Positions 30,101 through 38,740 of a stretch of DNA of 43,110 nucleotides are shown here, one piece after another. Source of the stretch: Bacteroidales bacterium. GTDB lineage: Bacteria > Bacteroidota > Bacteroidia > Bacteroidales > VadinHA17. A program made the position numbers and the translations under genes. Position 1 is the stretch's first letter; each line of letters begins with the position of its first letter. The notes beneath the pieces are model-generated. The model searched no databases, was not told the origin of the DNA, and saw nothing but the letters and a program-made list of their open reading frames with translations. Location: assembly GCA_003141525.1 (NCBI GenBank), contig PLML01000159.1:1-43110 (forward strand), in the 5' to 3' direction.

Positions 30101-30871
30101 TCATTTGGGAGGTAATCCGGAGCCAAAACCACCGTCAACCACAACAGATGCCCCTGTCATAAATGATGCATCATCACCGGCCAGAAAAACAGCCACACGG
30201 GCCACTTCTTCAGGTTTCCCGATGCGCCATAAAGCATGTAATTTACCTGCATCTATCCTAGCCTGTGCAGGATCGAATTGTTCCTGAAAATATCCTTCTG
30301 CGAGTCCGGCATCGATATATCCCGGACAAATGCAGTTTACCCTTACTCCTTCGTGACCATGATCAATTGCCATTGCTTTAGTCAATCCTATTATGGCGGC
30401 TTTTGTAGTGCAATAACCTGCACACATCGGTTCAACAAAAAAACCGTTAACCGAGGACATATTCACAATATTGCCTCTGGTAATACGCAGATATGGAAGG
30501 AAGTATTTGGAACACAAAAATAATCCGCCGACGTTAATCGACATTTGAAGGTTCCATTCTTCAAAAGTAATATCTTCGACTGTTTTGTTTATCTGGATAG
30601 CAGCATTATTGATCAGTACATCAACCTTTTTAAAGGATTTGATAGTAAAATCCACAAGTTGTTTTACTGATTCTGGTTTTGAAACATCTGTTTTAAAAGC
30701 TATTGCTTTCCCATTGGTTTCCGTAATTTGCGTGACAGTTTCATCGGCTCCTTTCATATTAATATCTGCGACAATAATAACAGCTCCTTCTTTTGCTGCT
30801 TCTTTTGCACATGCCCGGCCAATACCCGAGCCAGCCCCGGTTACAACAATAATACGATCTTTCAGTTTCAT
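30101..30871 (-). CDS. SDR family oxidoreductase
   Basis: 256-aa ORF; VTGAGSGIGRA, NNAAIQ, YCTTK (YxxxK), PGYIDAG, VVDGGFG. Confidence 0.95.
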   Translation of the reverse strand: MKLKDRIIVVTGAGSGIGRACAKEAAKEGAVIIVADINMKGADETVTQITETNGKAIAFKTDVSKPESVKQLVDFTIKSFKKVDVLINNAAIQINKTVEDITFEEWNLQMSINVGGLFLCSKYFLPYLRITRGNIVNMSSVNGFFVEPMCAGYCTTKAAIIGLTKAMAIDHGHEGVRVNCICPGYIDAGLAEGYFQEQFDPAQARIDAGKLHALWRIGKPEEVARVAVFLAGDDASFMTGASVVVDGGFGSGLPPK

Positions 30872-30882
30872 ATATCTTTCAT

Positions 30883-31569
30883 TTAAAGCGCTTTGTATTT
30901 ATTATAAACCTCACGTAATGATTTTCCAGCGAGCAGTTCCTTACGGGAAAGGTTTTCCCGGTTCACCTTTTCATTAGCTTTTTTAAACACCTCCTTTTCC
31001 ACGGCTTTTGGTACCACAACAATACCATCGAAATCGGCATATACAATATCTCCGGGATTGACAAGTACTTCGCCGCAACGAACCGGAACATCATAAGCAT
31101 TCACTATGGCACGGCCCTTGGAATCCAATGGTCTTATACCTGAATAATAAACCGGAAACCCCATTTTCATGATTTTCACACAATCGCGTATCTGGCTGTC
31201 ACAAACACATCCTGAGGCTCCATTACGTTTAGCTATCGTGCTCATAAGTTCCCCCCAGGGAGCATTAGTGCCACCATAATCTGTAGAATGAACGGCGACA
31301 TCATTTGCTTTCAGGGAATCCATGGCTTCGATCTCCAGACCATACGGATTAGCCTCTTGTATGTAATCAGTTTCCATCCACCGGAAAGTTCTTGCACGTC
31401 CAATGAAACCGCAATTTTCCGGATCGTGAAGAAGCGGCCTTAACCGCTGGTGCATAGCCTGATTACGAAACCCCAGCTCATCGAGGATATCACAGACTGC
31501 GGCGACATAAAGGTTTTGTTTAATGAAATCGAATAATTCATTATCGTTTTGAAGTTCTTTTATTTGCAT
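30883..31569 (-). CDS. RraA-like / dimethylmenaquinone methyltransferase-like (HMG/CHA aldolase-type) protein
   Basis: 228-aa ORF; GASGCVCDSQIRDCVKIMKMGFPVYYSGIRPLDSKGR, CGEVLVNPGDIVYADFDGIVVVP. Confidence 0.9.
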   Translation of the reverse strand: MQIKELQNDNELFDFIKQNLYVAAVCDILDELGFRNQAMHQRLRPLLHDPENCGFIGRARTFRWMETDYIQEANPYGLEIEAMDSLKANDVAVHSTDYGGTNAPWGELMSTIAKRNGASGCVCDSQIRDCVKIMKMGFPVYYSGIRPLDSKGRAIVNAYDVPVRCGEVLVNPGDIVYADFDGIVVVPKAVEKEVFKKANEKVNRENLSRKELLAGKSLREVYNKYKAL

Positions 31570-31571
31570 TA

Positions 31572-33458
31572 CTAATCGTATTTAACTGAAATATTATATG
31601 TAATACCCGGAGTAACAGTCACCACGGCATATTCAGATCCTTTTATTTTCCACCTTGCAAACTTCCTGATTTGTCCTTCAATTTCAATACTCTTGATTTT
31701 CAGATTGTCATGAACAACAGGCAGTAAAAATGTAAGTCCTGATGAATGCTTAAGGTTTGATGAAAGGTTAAATGTCAGCAGATGATCTGCCCATCTAAAT
31801 CCTGAAAAGGAAGCTTCATCTTTCATTTTCAGAAAATTAAGAAGTTTTAGTTCTGTCCAGACCGGGATGTTATTTTGTCTGGAGTAGGTTAACATCTTCA
31901 TTAAAGGCGATTTGGAAAAGTAATACTCATCGTTATGAGACTTCACACTTATAAATGAATACACTTCATTTTGCAGGCTCCTATCCATCAAGCCTTTAAA
32001 GCAGTTGAAAAATCCTTCAGGATCATGACTTTCGTTATATTCCTGATCGTATATTGCATTCAATTGTTGATAGACATTTATTGTTTTCCCTCTGCTGTCG
32101 GCAAATTTCATTACCAGTCCGCTTCCTGTAAAATTGCCCTGGTTTGTTCCCAGTGGTCCGAGATAATGTTCTCCCTGATTAGATTTCATATCATAATGGG
32201 CATAATTTATGTCCAGTTCGATTCCGTTCTTTTCTTCGAGATTTGCCTCTGCTCCAAATTCCTGTTTACCGTCAGCATTCTTTCCGCACCATACAAACCA
32301 GTGATTGACATTGGTACGCATAGGCAGTCCATAATTAGAGGCTATTTCACTTTTCCTTACTCTAAGCGCACTGTCCATCCTGTTCCATGTTGGATCTGCT
32401 GCTTCTTTTGTATCATCAGGATGTCCTGCTATTTCAAATCCTTTAGCGGTCCATTTATCAACCCAGGCTTTAGATACCTTATCAACTCCTAAAATATAAA
32501 GTGACATTTTCCCACCTAATGAATCAACATCCCGGAATTGTGGCTCAAAATCTCTTTCGCTTTTATACTCTCCATCATTTGTAAGTGTTACCAGACATTT
32601 CAAAGTATCAGGAAAATACCAGAAACGTGGCATTGGCATTTTATCTTCAATGAGGTTTTCAATGCAATGCGACAATAGCGCTATTTGCACATCGGCCTGA
32701 TTTATCTTGCTGTTTGAAGTATCGACCCAGCCATCAGTAAACAGATCCATGCTCCTCAGGCCAAGAATACCGTCCTTTTCCATACCTGCGAAAATGGGAT
32801 TTCCCTGCCTGGTCAGGACAATACTCCGGGGCAGGTTGTAAAGGAAAGCAACCGTTTGCCCTTTCTCGTAATTATTGCTGACAACAGCCGGATATCTTTC
32901 CTCTGAATTCTTACAAACCAACAGGTCAGCCAGAGACATGGCTCCGTTAAGAGTATAATAATCAGCTTCCCCATGAAATTGCAATAGAGCGGAAGGTAAA
33001 TCTTTACCTTGTTCCTGAGTAGTATCGATGTGGATATAACCCGATGAAATAGTTTTACCTGCAGGCTTGACGCCGAATAGTTCTGCAAAACGGAGATCGG
33101 TATGTATAGCGATCAGTTTTCCACCGTTTTTTACATATTCCTTTACCATATTGAGTCCGGTACTACTGATATTTGCCTCAGTCATGATTATCAGGTTAAA
33201 TTCTTCAAGATATGCTGTTGTAACATTTTCGTCGGTAAGGGAATCGACTACAAACTCATTAAATCCCTCTGTTTTAAGAATTTCTGCGATATAGTTGCCA
33301 AAATCAGAATCTGTCGATAATACTAGGACAGGCAGAACAGCCTTTTTAGGAGTGCAACTTATCAAACCAAAAAGTATGATTAAGAATACAGTGTTTGTGA
33401 GATACTTTTTCAATTTTTCAGATTTAAATGATATTTCAGTTTGTATTCTATGCATCAC
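31572..33458 (-). CDS. Lipoprotein with polysaccharide-deacetylase-like domain (divergent)
   Basis: 628-aa ORF; lipobox LISCTPKK; N-terminal ThuA/GATase-like VLVLSTDSDFGNYIAEIL...LIAIHTDLRFAELFG; central LVTLTNDGEYKSE...KGFEIAGHPDDTKE. Listed start is GTG in TAGTGATG; ATG at 33455 also possible. Confidence 0.6.
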   Translation of the reverse strand: MMHRIQTEISFKSEKLKKYLTNTVFLIILFGLISCTPKKAVLPVLVLSTDSDFGNYIAEILKTEGFNEFVVDSLTDENVTTAYLEEFNLIIMTEANISSTGLNMVKEYVKNGGKLIAIHTDLRFAELFGVKPAGKTISSGYIHIDTTQEQGKDLPSALLQFHGEADYYTLNGAMSLADLLVCKNSEERYPAVVSNNYEKGQTVAFLYNLPRSIVLTRQGNPIFAGMEKDGILGLRSMDLFTDGWVDTSNSKINQADVQIALLSHCIENLIEDKMPMPRFWYFPDTLKCLVTLTNDGEYKSERDFEPQFRDVDSLGGKMSLYILGVDKVSKAWVDKWTAKGFEIAGHPDDTKEAADPTWNRMDSALRVRKSEIASNYGLPMRTNVNHWFVWCGKNADGKQEFGAEANLEEKNGIELDINYAHYDMKSNQGEHYLGPLGTNQGNFTGSGLVMKFADSRGKTINVYQQLNAIYDQEYNESHDPEGFFNCFKGLMDRSLQNEVYSFISVKSHNDEYYFSKSPLMKMLTYSRQNNIPVWTELKLLNFLKMKDEASFSGFRWADHLLTFNLSSNLKHSSGLTFLLPVVHDNLKIKSIEIEGQIRKFARWKIKGSEYAVVTVTPGITYNISVKYD

Positions 33459-36181
33459 TACCGTTTTATTTTGTCAGCATCCATGGCTATCTCTTCATAA
33501 ATAGCCCGTGCCTGAAGATATCTGTTCTGAACAGCATCCAGATCATGTGTAAAAAATTTGTTCCATGGTCCACCTGGAGAAGTGTTAGCTATGGTCTTGT
33601 TGATCCAGGTTATGAAATATCTGGCATCCTCAGCACTTGCCCTTACAGGAGCTTTGCCCAGAGTAATGTATACAGGAGCGGTATGTGACCTGTGGCCGGT
33701 ATCATCCATTCTGCGGGCGCATATCCAACTGCTCTCCTGTATTGGCACTCTTGCTTTAAGAATTATAGGTTCTCCAGGTTTGGACGTGCCTTTCTGTGTT
33801 GCAATCACTTTGCCGTTCAGAACAAGTTCTATTCTGCCAGTCTGTTCCGATATTGATGTCCATTTGACTTCAACACCAACCGTTGCTTTGTCTTTTAATT
33901 TAATCTCATCACCCGGCGTTGCAGTTCCATTTATTTTAAGGTCCAGAAATTCCTGGTGTCCGTTTGTTGTCACTACCGTTCTGCCATTCTTAATACCTTC
34001 TATCCATTGTGTATATGTGAAGGGCTTATTTTTTACCTGAACATAGGTTAATAAAGAGCCAAAAGGCTCACTGTTATTACATGGAAAATCTGTTCCTGCC
34101 GCCCATCCAAGCCTGAATCCGCAATTCAACAACCTGTAATAAGCACTGACCGATGCATCATTTAACCATACATCTTCTGCCAGGAAATCAATTGTACCCA
34201 GGGCTGCTTCTACCGGAAAATCAATTGGGGTACAGCAATCAAGTGTAGCAGGTATGGAATCTTTAAGATATTGCATGTGGCAGAAACCCATAATGGCGTT
34301 TTGTTTTTTACCCCATTCCAGGATTTTATAAGGTGATTCATCCCATATCGTATTAGCTTCTTTTAGTCCCAGTAATACCAGATGTCCTCCAAGGGCTTTG
34401 TTCTCAAAAGTGGTACCGGCGGGGTCAAAATGCCACTCAGCATCATAATGGACTATTCTGCCTGGGATGGATTGAACAGCATCGGTCCCGTTTACTTTGG
34501 GCAGGTCAGTTTTACTGTCTTTCACTTCACCGTCTCCCATATCAGCCAGGACTGATATAACAGCAAGGTCATTAGGTTCCATCATTTTCGTGAATTCACT
34601 TTCTGCCAGTATTGTGGTTCCTTCTCCACAATTACGGTGGACGTGCATATCACCGGCATACCAGTCATCAGGTTCGGGCTTACTACCTGAAACATCAACA
34701 TGGGAAGAATCTGCAAAACCGATCAGGGTAAAAATACAGTTTGGCGGAAGAATCACATTCATAATATTATTCTTCAGAATTATGTTACCACCTTTATGAA
34801 AGTTCAGTACAGGGCTTGTACAAACCATCTCCAAACTATTTATAGCCGGCAGATTGTCAAGCATTCCATTGATGTTTATAGTATCCCTTCCTTTATTGTG
34901 ACCTACAATAACCAATTGCCCATCCGGATTAATAAAAGAACTAACAACCAGATTGCTGTCGTTAACTGTTGAGCCAACTCGTATTGCTCCGGGTTTTACA
35001 AACCTGAAGAGCTGGGCAAATTCATAGAATTGCTTCCTTGGTGTCCAGCTTCTTTTTGACGGTATATATTCGAGCATTGGCTTGCCCTCTTCAGGTAGCC
35101 AAAAGACCCAGTCATTAGGAGGAGTATCGCCATAGCCATTCCGCCTGGCATGCTGGTAAACGCAGTCAAATCCATCCCAAAAAATATAAGCTTTGGCATT
35201 ATCATCGAGCAGGCCAAGCATATTCCCTATACCGGCTGTTTCGGTTACCCAGAATGATTTGTTTGGATTCTCCGGCTTACTGATAATGTTTCTATAACTT
35301 TTTGCATTGTTGCCGTATACATGTACGCCCCAGCAGGCGAGCTTGCCCATCAGATATGAGTCCTTGACCATTTCGTCAAGACACAATGCGAATAAATGAT
35401 CACCCGCTGCGTCAGGAGCTATGAAACGGATGTCGCTCATGCCAATGGCATCGAGCTTTTTTGCCAGTTTTTTAATTACCCTGACAAACTGGACAGCGTC
35501 AGGCATATTCGGACCTTCAACTATTCCATCAGGATGACTAGCACCTTTGCTTCCAGATATTACATCTGTTTCATTCATAGGTGAGACCAATGTGAATTGA
35601 ACCTTAGCAGTATGTCGTGCATAATAGAGCAGTGCTGCTATTGACTCGACGAATTCGTCTTCCATTGCAGGGCTGATGGTGTAATCGGTACCACCCATCC
35701 AACTTCTTTTTGGGTTTTTTGCAGCCAGGGGGGCAGCAGCCGGTGGTGCGCCCATAAAACTGATAATTAGTCCGTCTGTTATTCCCTTTTGATTCAGATA
35801 TCGTAGAGTATTCCATACGCCCTGAAATCTTGCGTTTGAAAATACGCGGTTGTAATAAGTCCAGTTAAAAGTGTCAGGGTCGTTATTATCATTGACCTCT
35901 TCCCAATCGATCTCTTCGATTACGGCACGGAATATGGTGACACCTAGTGAATCAATAAGCCGGTCAATAGCCGATTGCACAACCGTAGCATCACCATACT
36001 TACCGTCATACCACCATGCAGTGTTTATATTTATGCCGAAACCATCCATTTGCTGGAACTTCTGAGTACCATCGATTTGTAAGTGTACTGAAGATTTGTT
36101 TACAATATTCTGAGAATAGGATTGCTTGTAAAAAAATAATTGAATTACCAGTAATGTCAGGAATAACGGATATCTTTTCAT
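33458..36181 (-). CDS. GH30-like glycoside hydrolase fused to CehA/McbA-type PHP metallohydrolase domain
   Basis: 907-aa ORF with signal peptide; GH30-like QMDGFGININ, LVSPMNETD, FWVTETAG; then DDWYAGDMHVHRNCGEGT (HxH), GFCHMQYL, WAAGTDFPCNN and IKNGRTVVTTNGHQEFLDLKINGTATPGDEI as in CehA/McbA family. Confidence 0.85.
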   Translation of the reverse strand: MKRYPLFLTLLVIQLFFYKQSYSQNIVNKSSVHLQIDGTQKFQQMDGFGININTAWWYDGKYGDATVVQSAIDRLIDSLGVTIFRAVIEEIDWEEVNDNNDPDTFNWTYYNRVFSNARFQGVWNTLRYLNQKGITDGLIISFMGAPPAAAPLAAKNPKRSWMGGTDYTISPAMEDEFVESIAALLYYARHTAKVQFTLVSPMNETDVISGSKGASHPDGIVEGPNMPDAVQFVRVIKKLAKKLDAIGMSDIRFIAPDAAGDHLFALCLDEMVKDSYLMGKLACWGVHVYGNNAKSYRNIISKPENPNKSFWVTETAGIGNMLGLLDDNAKAYIFWDGFDCVYQHARRNGYGDTPPNDWVFWLPEEGKPMLEYIPSKRSWTPRKQFYEFAQLFRFVKPGAIRVGSTVNDSNLVVSSFINPDGQLVIVGHNKGRDTININGMLDNLPAINSLEMVCTSPVLNFHKGGNIILKNNIMNVILPPNCIFTLIGFADSSHVDVSGSKPEPDDWYAGDMHVHRNCGEGTTILAESEFTKMMEPNDLAVISVLADMGDGEVKDSKTDLPKVNGTDAVQSIPGRIVHYDAEWHFDPAGTTFENKALGGHLVLLGLKEANTIWDESPYKILEWGKKQNAIMGFCHMQYLKDSIPATLDCCTPIDFPVEAALGTIDFLAEDVWLNDASVSAYYRLLNCGFRLGWAAGTDFPCNNSEPFGSLLTYVQVKNKPFTYTQWIEGIKNGRTVVTTNGHQEFLDLKINGTATPGDEIKLKDKATVGVEVKWTSISEQTGRIELVLNGKVIATQKGTSKPGEPIILKARVPIQESSWICARRMDDTGHRSHTAPVYITLGKAPVRASAEDARYFITWINKTIANTSPGGPWNKFFTHDLDAVQNRYLQARAIYEEIAMDADKIKR

Positions 36182-36193
36182 GATTTTATTAAA

Positions 36194-37136
36194 TTATAAA
36201 GAGTTTTTAATGAATATGCTATTGGGAGGTTTTATGATCTTCTGTTCCCACAAAAGCAGGAATGCCCCTAATATAGCAAGGACAATGCCCGTAATTGGAA
36301 CCAGATAAATTCTCTCTTTTAAGGAAAATAAGCGCCAAAACGACGGTGAATACCTGTTGCAGCGTACCACCAATTGAACTTACCTTTGAGGCCTTGCCTT
36401 TAGCACGGTAAGCTGAATAAATAGCCAGAACGCCCAAACCATCAAGGAACCCTGCCGCTGATCCGAACCATAATGTTTTTTGTGGAAAATTAAAATCGAT
36501 CAGACCAAAGACAATAAAGCAAACCGAAACCAAAACAGAAGATATTACAAAACTTAAATAGGACCAACCGGTTGATAGATATCTGGAAATTACTTTTTGT
36601 AAAGCGCTGAATAATCCGAATAAGAGTAACGATAAAAATGCAAAAAGAAACCATACTTTCAATCCAGTCGTTTGAAAAATATGTAGCGGGTCATTGAATA
36701 TCTGAGATTGGCCTGACAGAAGAAGGATAGCAGGCATAATAATCAAGATCCCTAAATAATTGATCCAGTTCAGCTTTTCCTTAAAAATCAAAAGTGCTAT
36801 GATAATTGTTACCATTGGGTAAAGATTAGTAAAAGGTATCACCATAGCAGCCTGTCCTCCCATTTTAAATGACTGGTAAATGGATACATTGCCAAGCACG
36901 ACAAGTATGCTTGCGCCTATCCCTCCGGAAATAGCTTTTATGCTCACTTCCTCTATTTTGCAGCTTCGAATAACTAAAGGCAAAGTAAATAAAGCACCTA
37001 TTGTAAACATGAGATGAGTTATAAAAGGACTGACATCAATGGAAATAAACTTAGTTAATACACCCCATATTCCCCAACAAAACGCTGCAAGAATTGTATA
37101 TACAAGCCAAATCCTTTCTTTTAAATACTTAATCAT
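36194..37136 (-). CDS. DMT superfamily (EamA) transporter with apparent C-terminal frameshift
   Basis: ORF track gives 36219..37136; removing one T from the T4 run at 36317-36320 restores ALIFLKERIYLVPITGIVLAILGAFLLLWEQKIIKPPNSIFIKNSL* ending at 36194. Confidence 0.85.
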
Positions 37137-37253
37137 TATATCTTATTTAAAAAACCCCATCTGATCCTGCTTCCTTCTATCATGGAATTTGAGCACCTGG
37201 GGGAAAATATCAATTATTTCTTGTTTGCATATTCCAGAGCCAGTTTCAGGATC

Positions 37254-38660
37254 TTATTTACTATTTCCTGCAAGGGTAAAGACACAAAAGGCAGGAATCA
37301 TTTTAGAGAAAGTCTGATGGCTAACTGTTACATCGGGACCCCTTTTAAAATTATGTGAAGCATCCGTAAAATAGTACTTTAATGTCGATACTCCTGCAAG
37401 ATTCTTTAAGATGCCCTCAATTGTCTGATTACTTCCACTATCGTTTTTCCCGGTTATTACAATATCCCTATTTACCGGATTATAGAATGCAGAAACCGTC
37501 ATATTCTGAAGGTTCGTGGAAATATCAATCCTTTGGAAACCTGGTTTGACAAAATTATACAGCTGTTTAAATACATAGAAATGGGGCCGTTTTGTATACA
37601 CATCCGGACGAAGTGTGTCATTTATCGCAAAGATTCCCCACATACTCCAGGTCAGATACCGGTTGGGATGATGATAACGGCTATCATAGCCTTCCCAGAG
37701 CTGAATTCCATTGACACCAACATTCAGATGCTGAAGTATATCTTTATATGCCAGACCTGCATATTTAATAAACCCATAATCCGGATTATATATTCCACCA
37801 TCACATTTAAATCCATTGCATACTTCGTTTGCTTCTGTCATTATCACTCCTTTGTCTGGGTAAGTGGAATTCTTTATTGAATCCAGAAGGCCCTGACTCG
37901 TTGAAGTACTATTTCCATATTGGTGCCCACCAAAGAATTTTAGTTTTGACATGGTGGTACTGTTTGATATCATAGCATGAAAACTTGAGGGCCAACCGCC
38001 ACAATCATCTGGTCCGATAAGTGTGACATTGGTAATGCCGTCGCTGATAAGATGGGTTGCGATATTACTAAAAATGGCACCTAGTTGATTTGGAGACATA
38101 ACAGGAGCTTCACTTCCCCCACAGGTCGTCTCATTTATTGGTGACAGCATACTGAATTGAATGGCTGGACTCCGGCGTTTTTGCCCATAATAAACCATTG
38201 AAGCCATCATTTCTGCATATTCCGCCTCTGCTCCTTGATTAAGCTTTGTTCCACCCATCCATCCTGAAGCTGCACCATCGGGACTAAGGGTAATGTCGCT
38301 GATACCTTTGCTGTTTAAATACTCTATCGTATTCCAAACACATGTAAATCGTGGAGCGCTATAGATGGAATCGTAGTAAGTCCAGTTGTATGAATTGGGA
38401 TCGTTGTTATCATTGACTACTTCCCAATCGCAATCATCAAACATGAGTCGAAAGCTAGTGCATCCCATTCCAGTGATCAGGCTGTCTATAACTTCTTTAA
38501 CTGCTGCGGGATTCACGTTCCATGATTGAGGATTGATATTTACCCCAAGACCGTGAATGGTTTGGTATTTCTTAGCACCATCGATTGTAATATTTTGAGC
38601 AGTCACTGCATTCTCAAACGCGAATAGTACTATACAAACTGCAAATAAAAAATTTCTCAT
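37254..38660 (-). CDS. GH30-like glycoside hydrolase, secreted
   Basis: 468-aa ORF with signal peptide; TIHGLGVNINPQ, MLSPINETTCGG, GVIMTEANEVC; clear paralogue of the N-terminal half of the 907-aa protein (DCDWEVVNDNNDPNSYNWTYYDSIYSAPRFTCVWNTIEYLNSKGI). Confidence 0.88.
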   Translation of the reverse strand: MRNFLFAVCIVLFAFENAVTAQNITIDGAKKYQTIHGLGVNINPQSWNVNPAAVKEVIDSLITGMGCTSFRLMFDDCDWEVVNDNNDPNSYNWTYYDSIYSAPRFTCVWNTIEYLNSKGISDITLSPDGAASGWMGGTKLNQGAEAEYAEMMASMVYYGQKRRSPAIQFSMLSPINETTCGGSEAPVMSPNQLGAIFSNIATHLISDGITNVTLIGPDDCGGWPSSFHAMISNSTTMSKLKFFGGHQYGNSTSTSQGLLDSIKNSTYPDKGVIMTEANEVCNGFKCDGGIYNPDYGFIKYAGLAYKDILQHLNVGVNGIQLWEGYDSRYHHPNRYLTWSMWGIFAINDTLRPDVYTKRPHFYVFKQLYNFVKPGFQRIDISTNLQNMTVSAFYNPVNRDIVITGKNDSGSNQTIEGILKNLAGVSTLKYYFTDASHNFKRGPDVTVSHQTFSKMIPAFCVFTLAGNSK

Positions 38661-38740
38661 GTTGTCTCCTTTCTTAATAAATTTAATTACTGGATTATAC
38701 TTGGTTTTTTAATGTAGATATTGAAATCGTAACCTTAAAG
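38572..38740. repeat. 169-bp direct repeat, copy 1 (intact gene junction)
   Basis: Aligns without gaps to 40436-40604, 12 mismatches counted by eye (about 93% identity). Confidence 0.9.

Noticed and set aside
37137-37253. Possible coding tail in the gap downstream of the GH30 gene (KILKLALEYANKK* and EIIDIFPQVLKFHDRRKQDQMGFFK*)
   Set aside because: Too short and no recognisable family; could be a remnant but not supportable.
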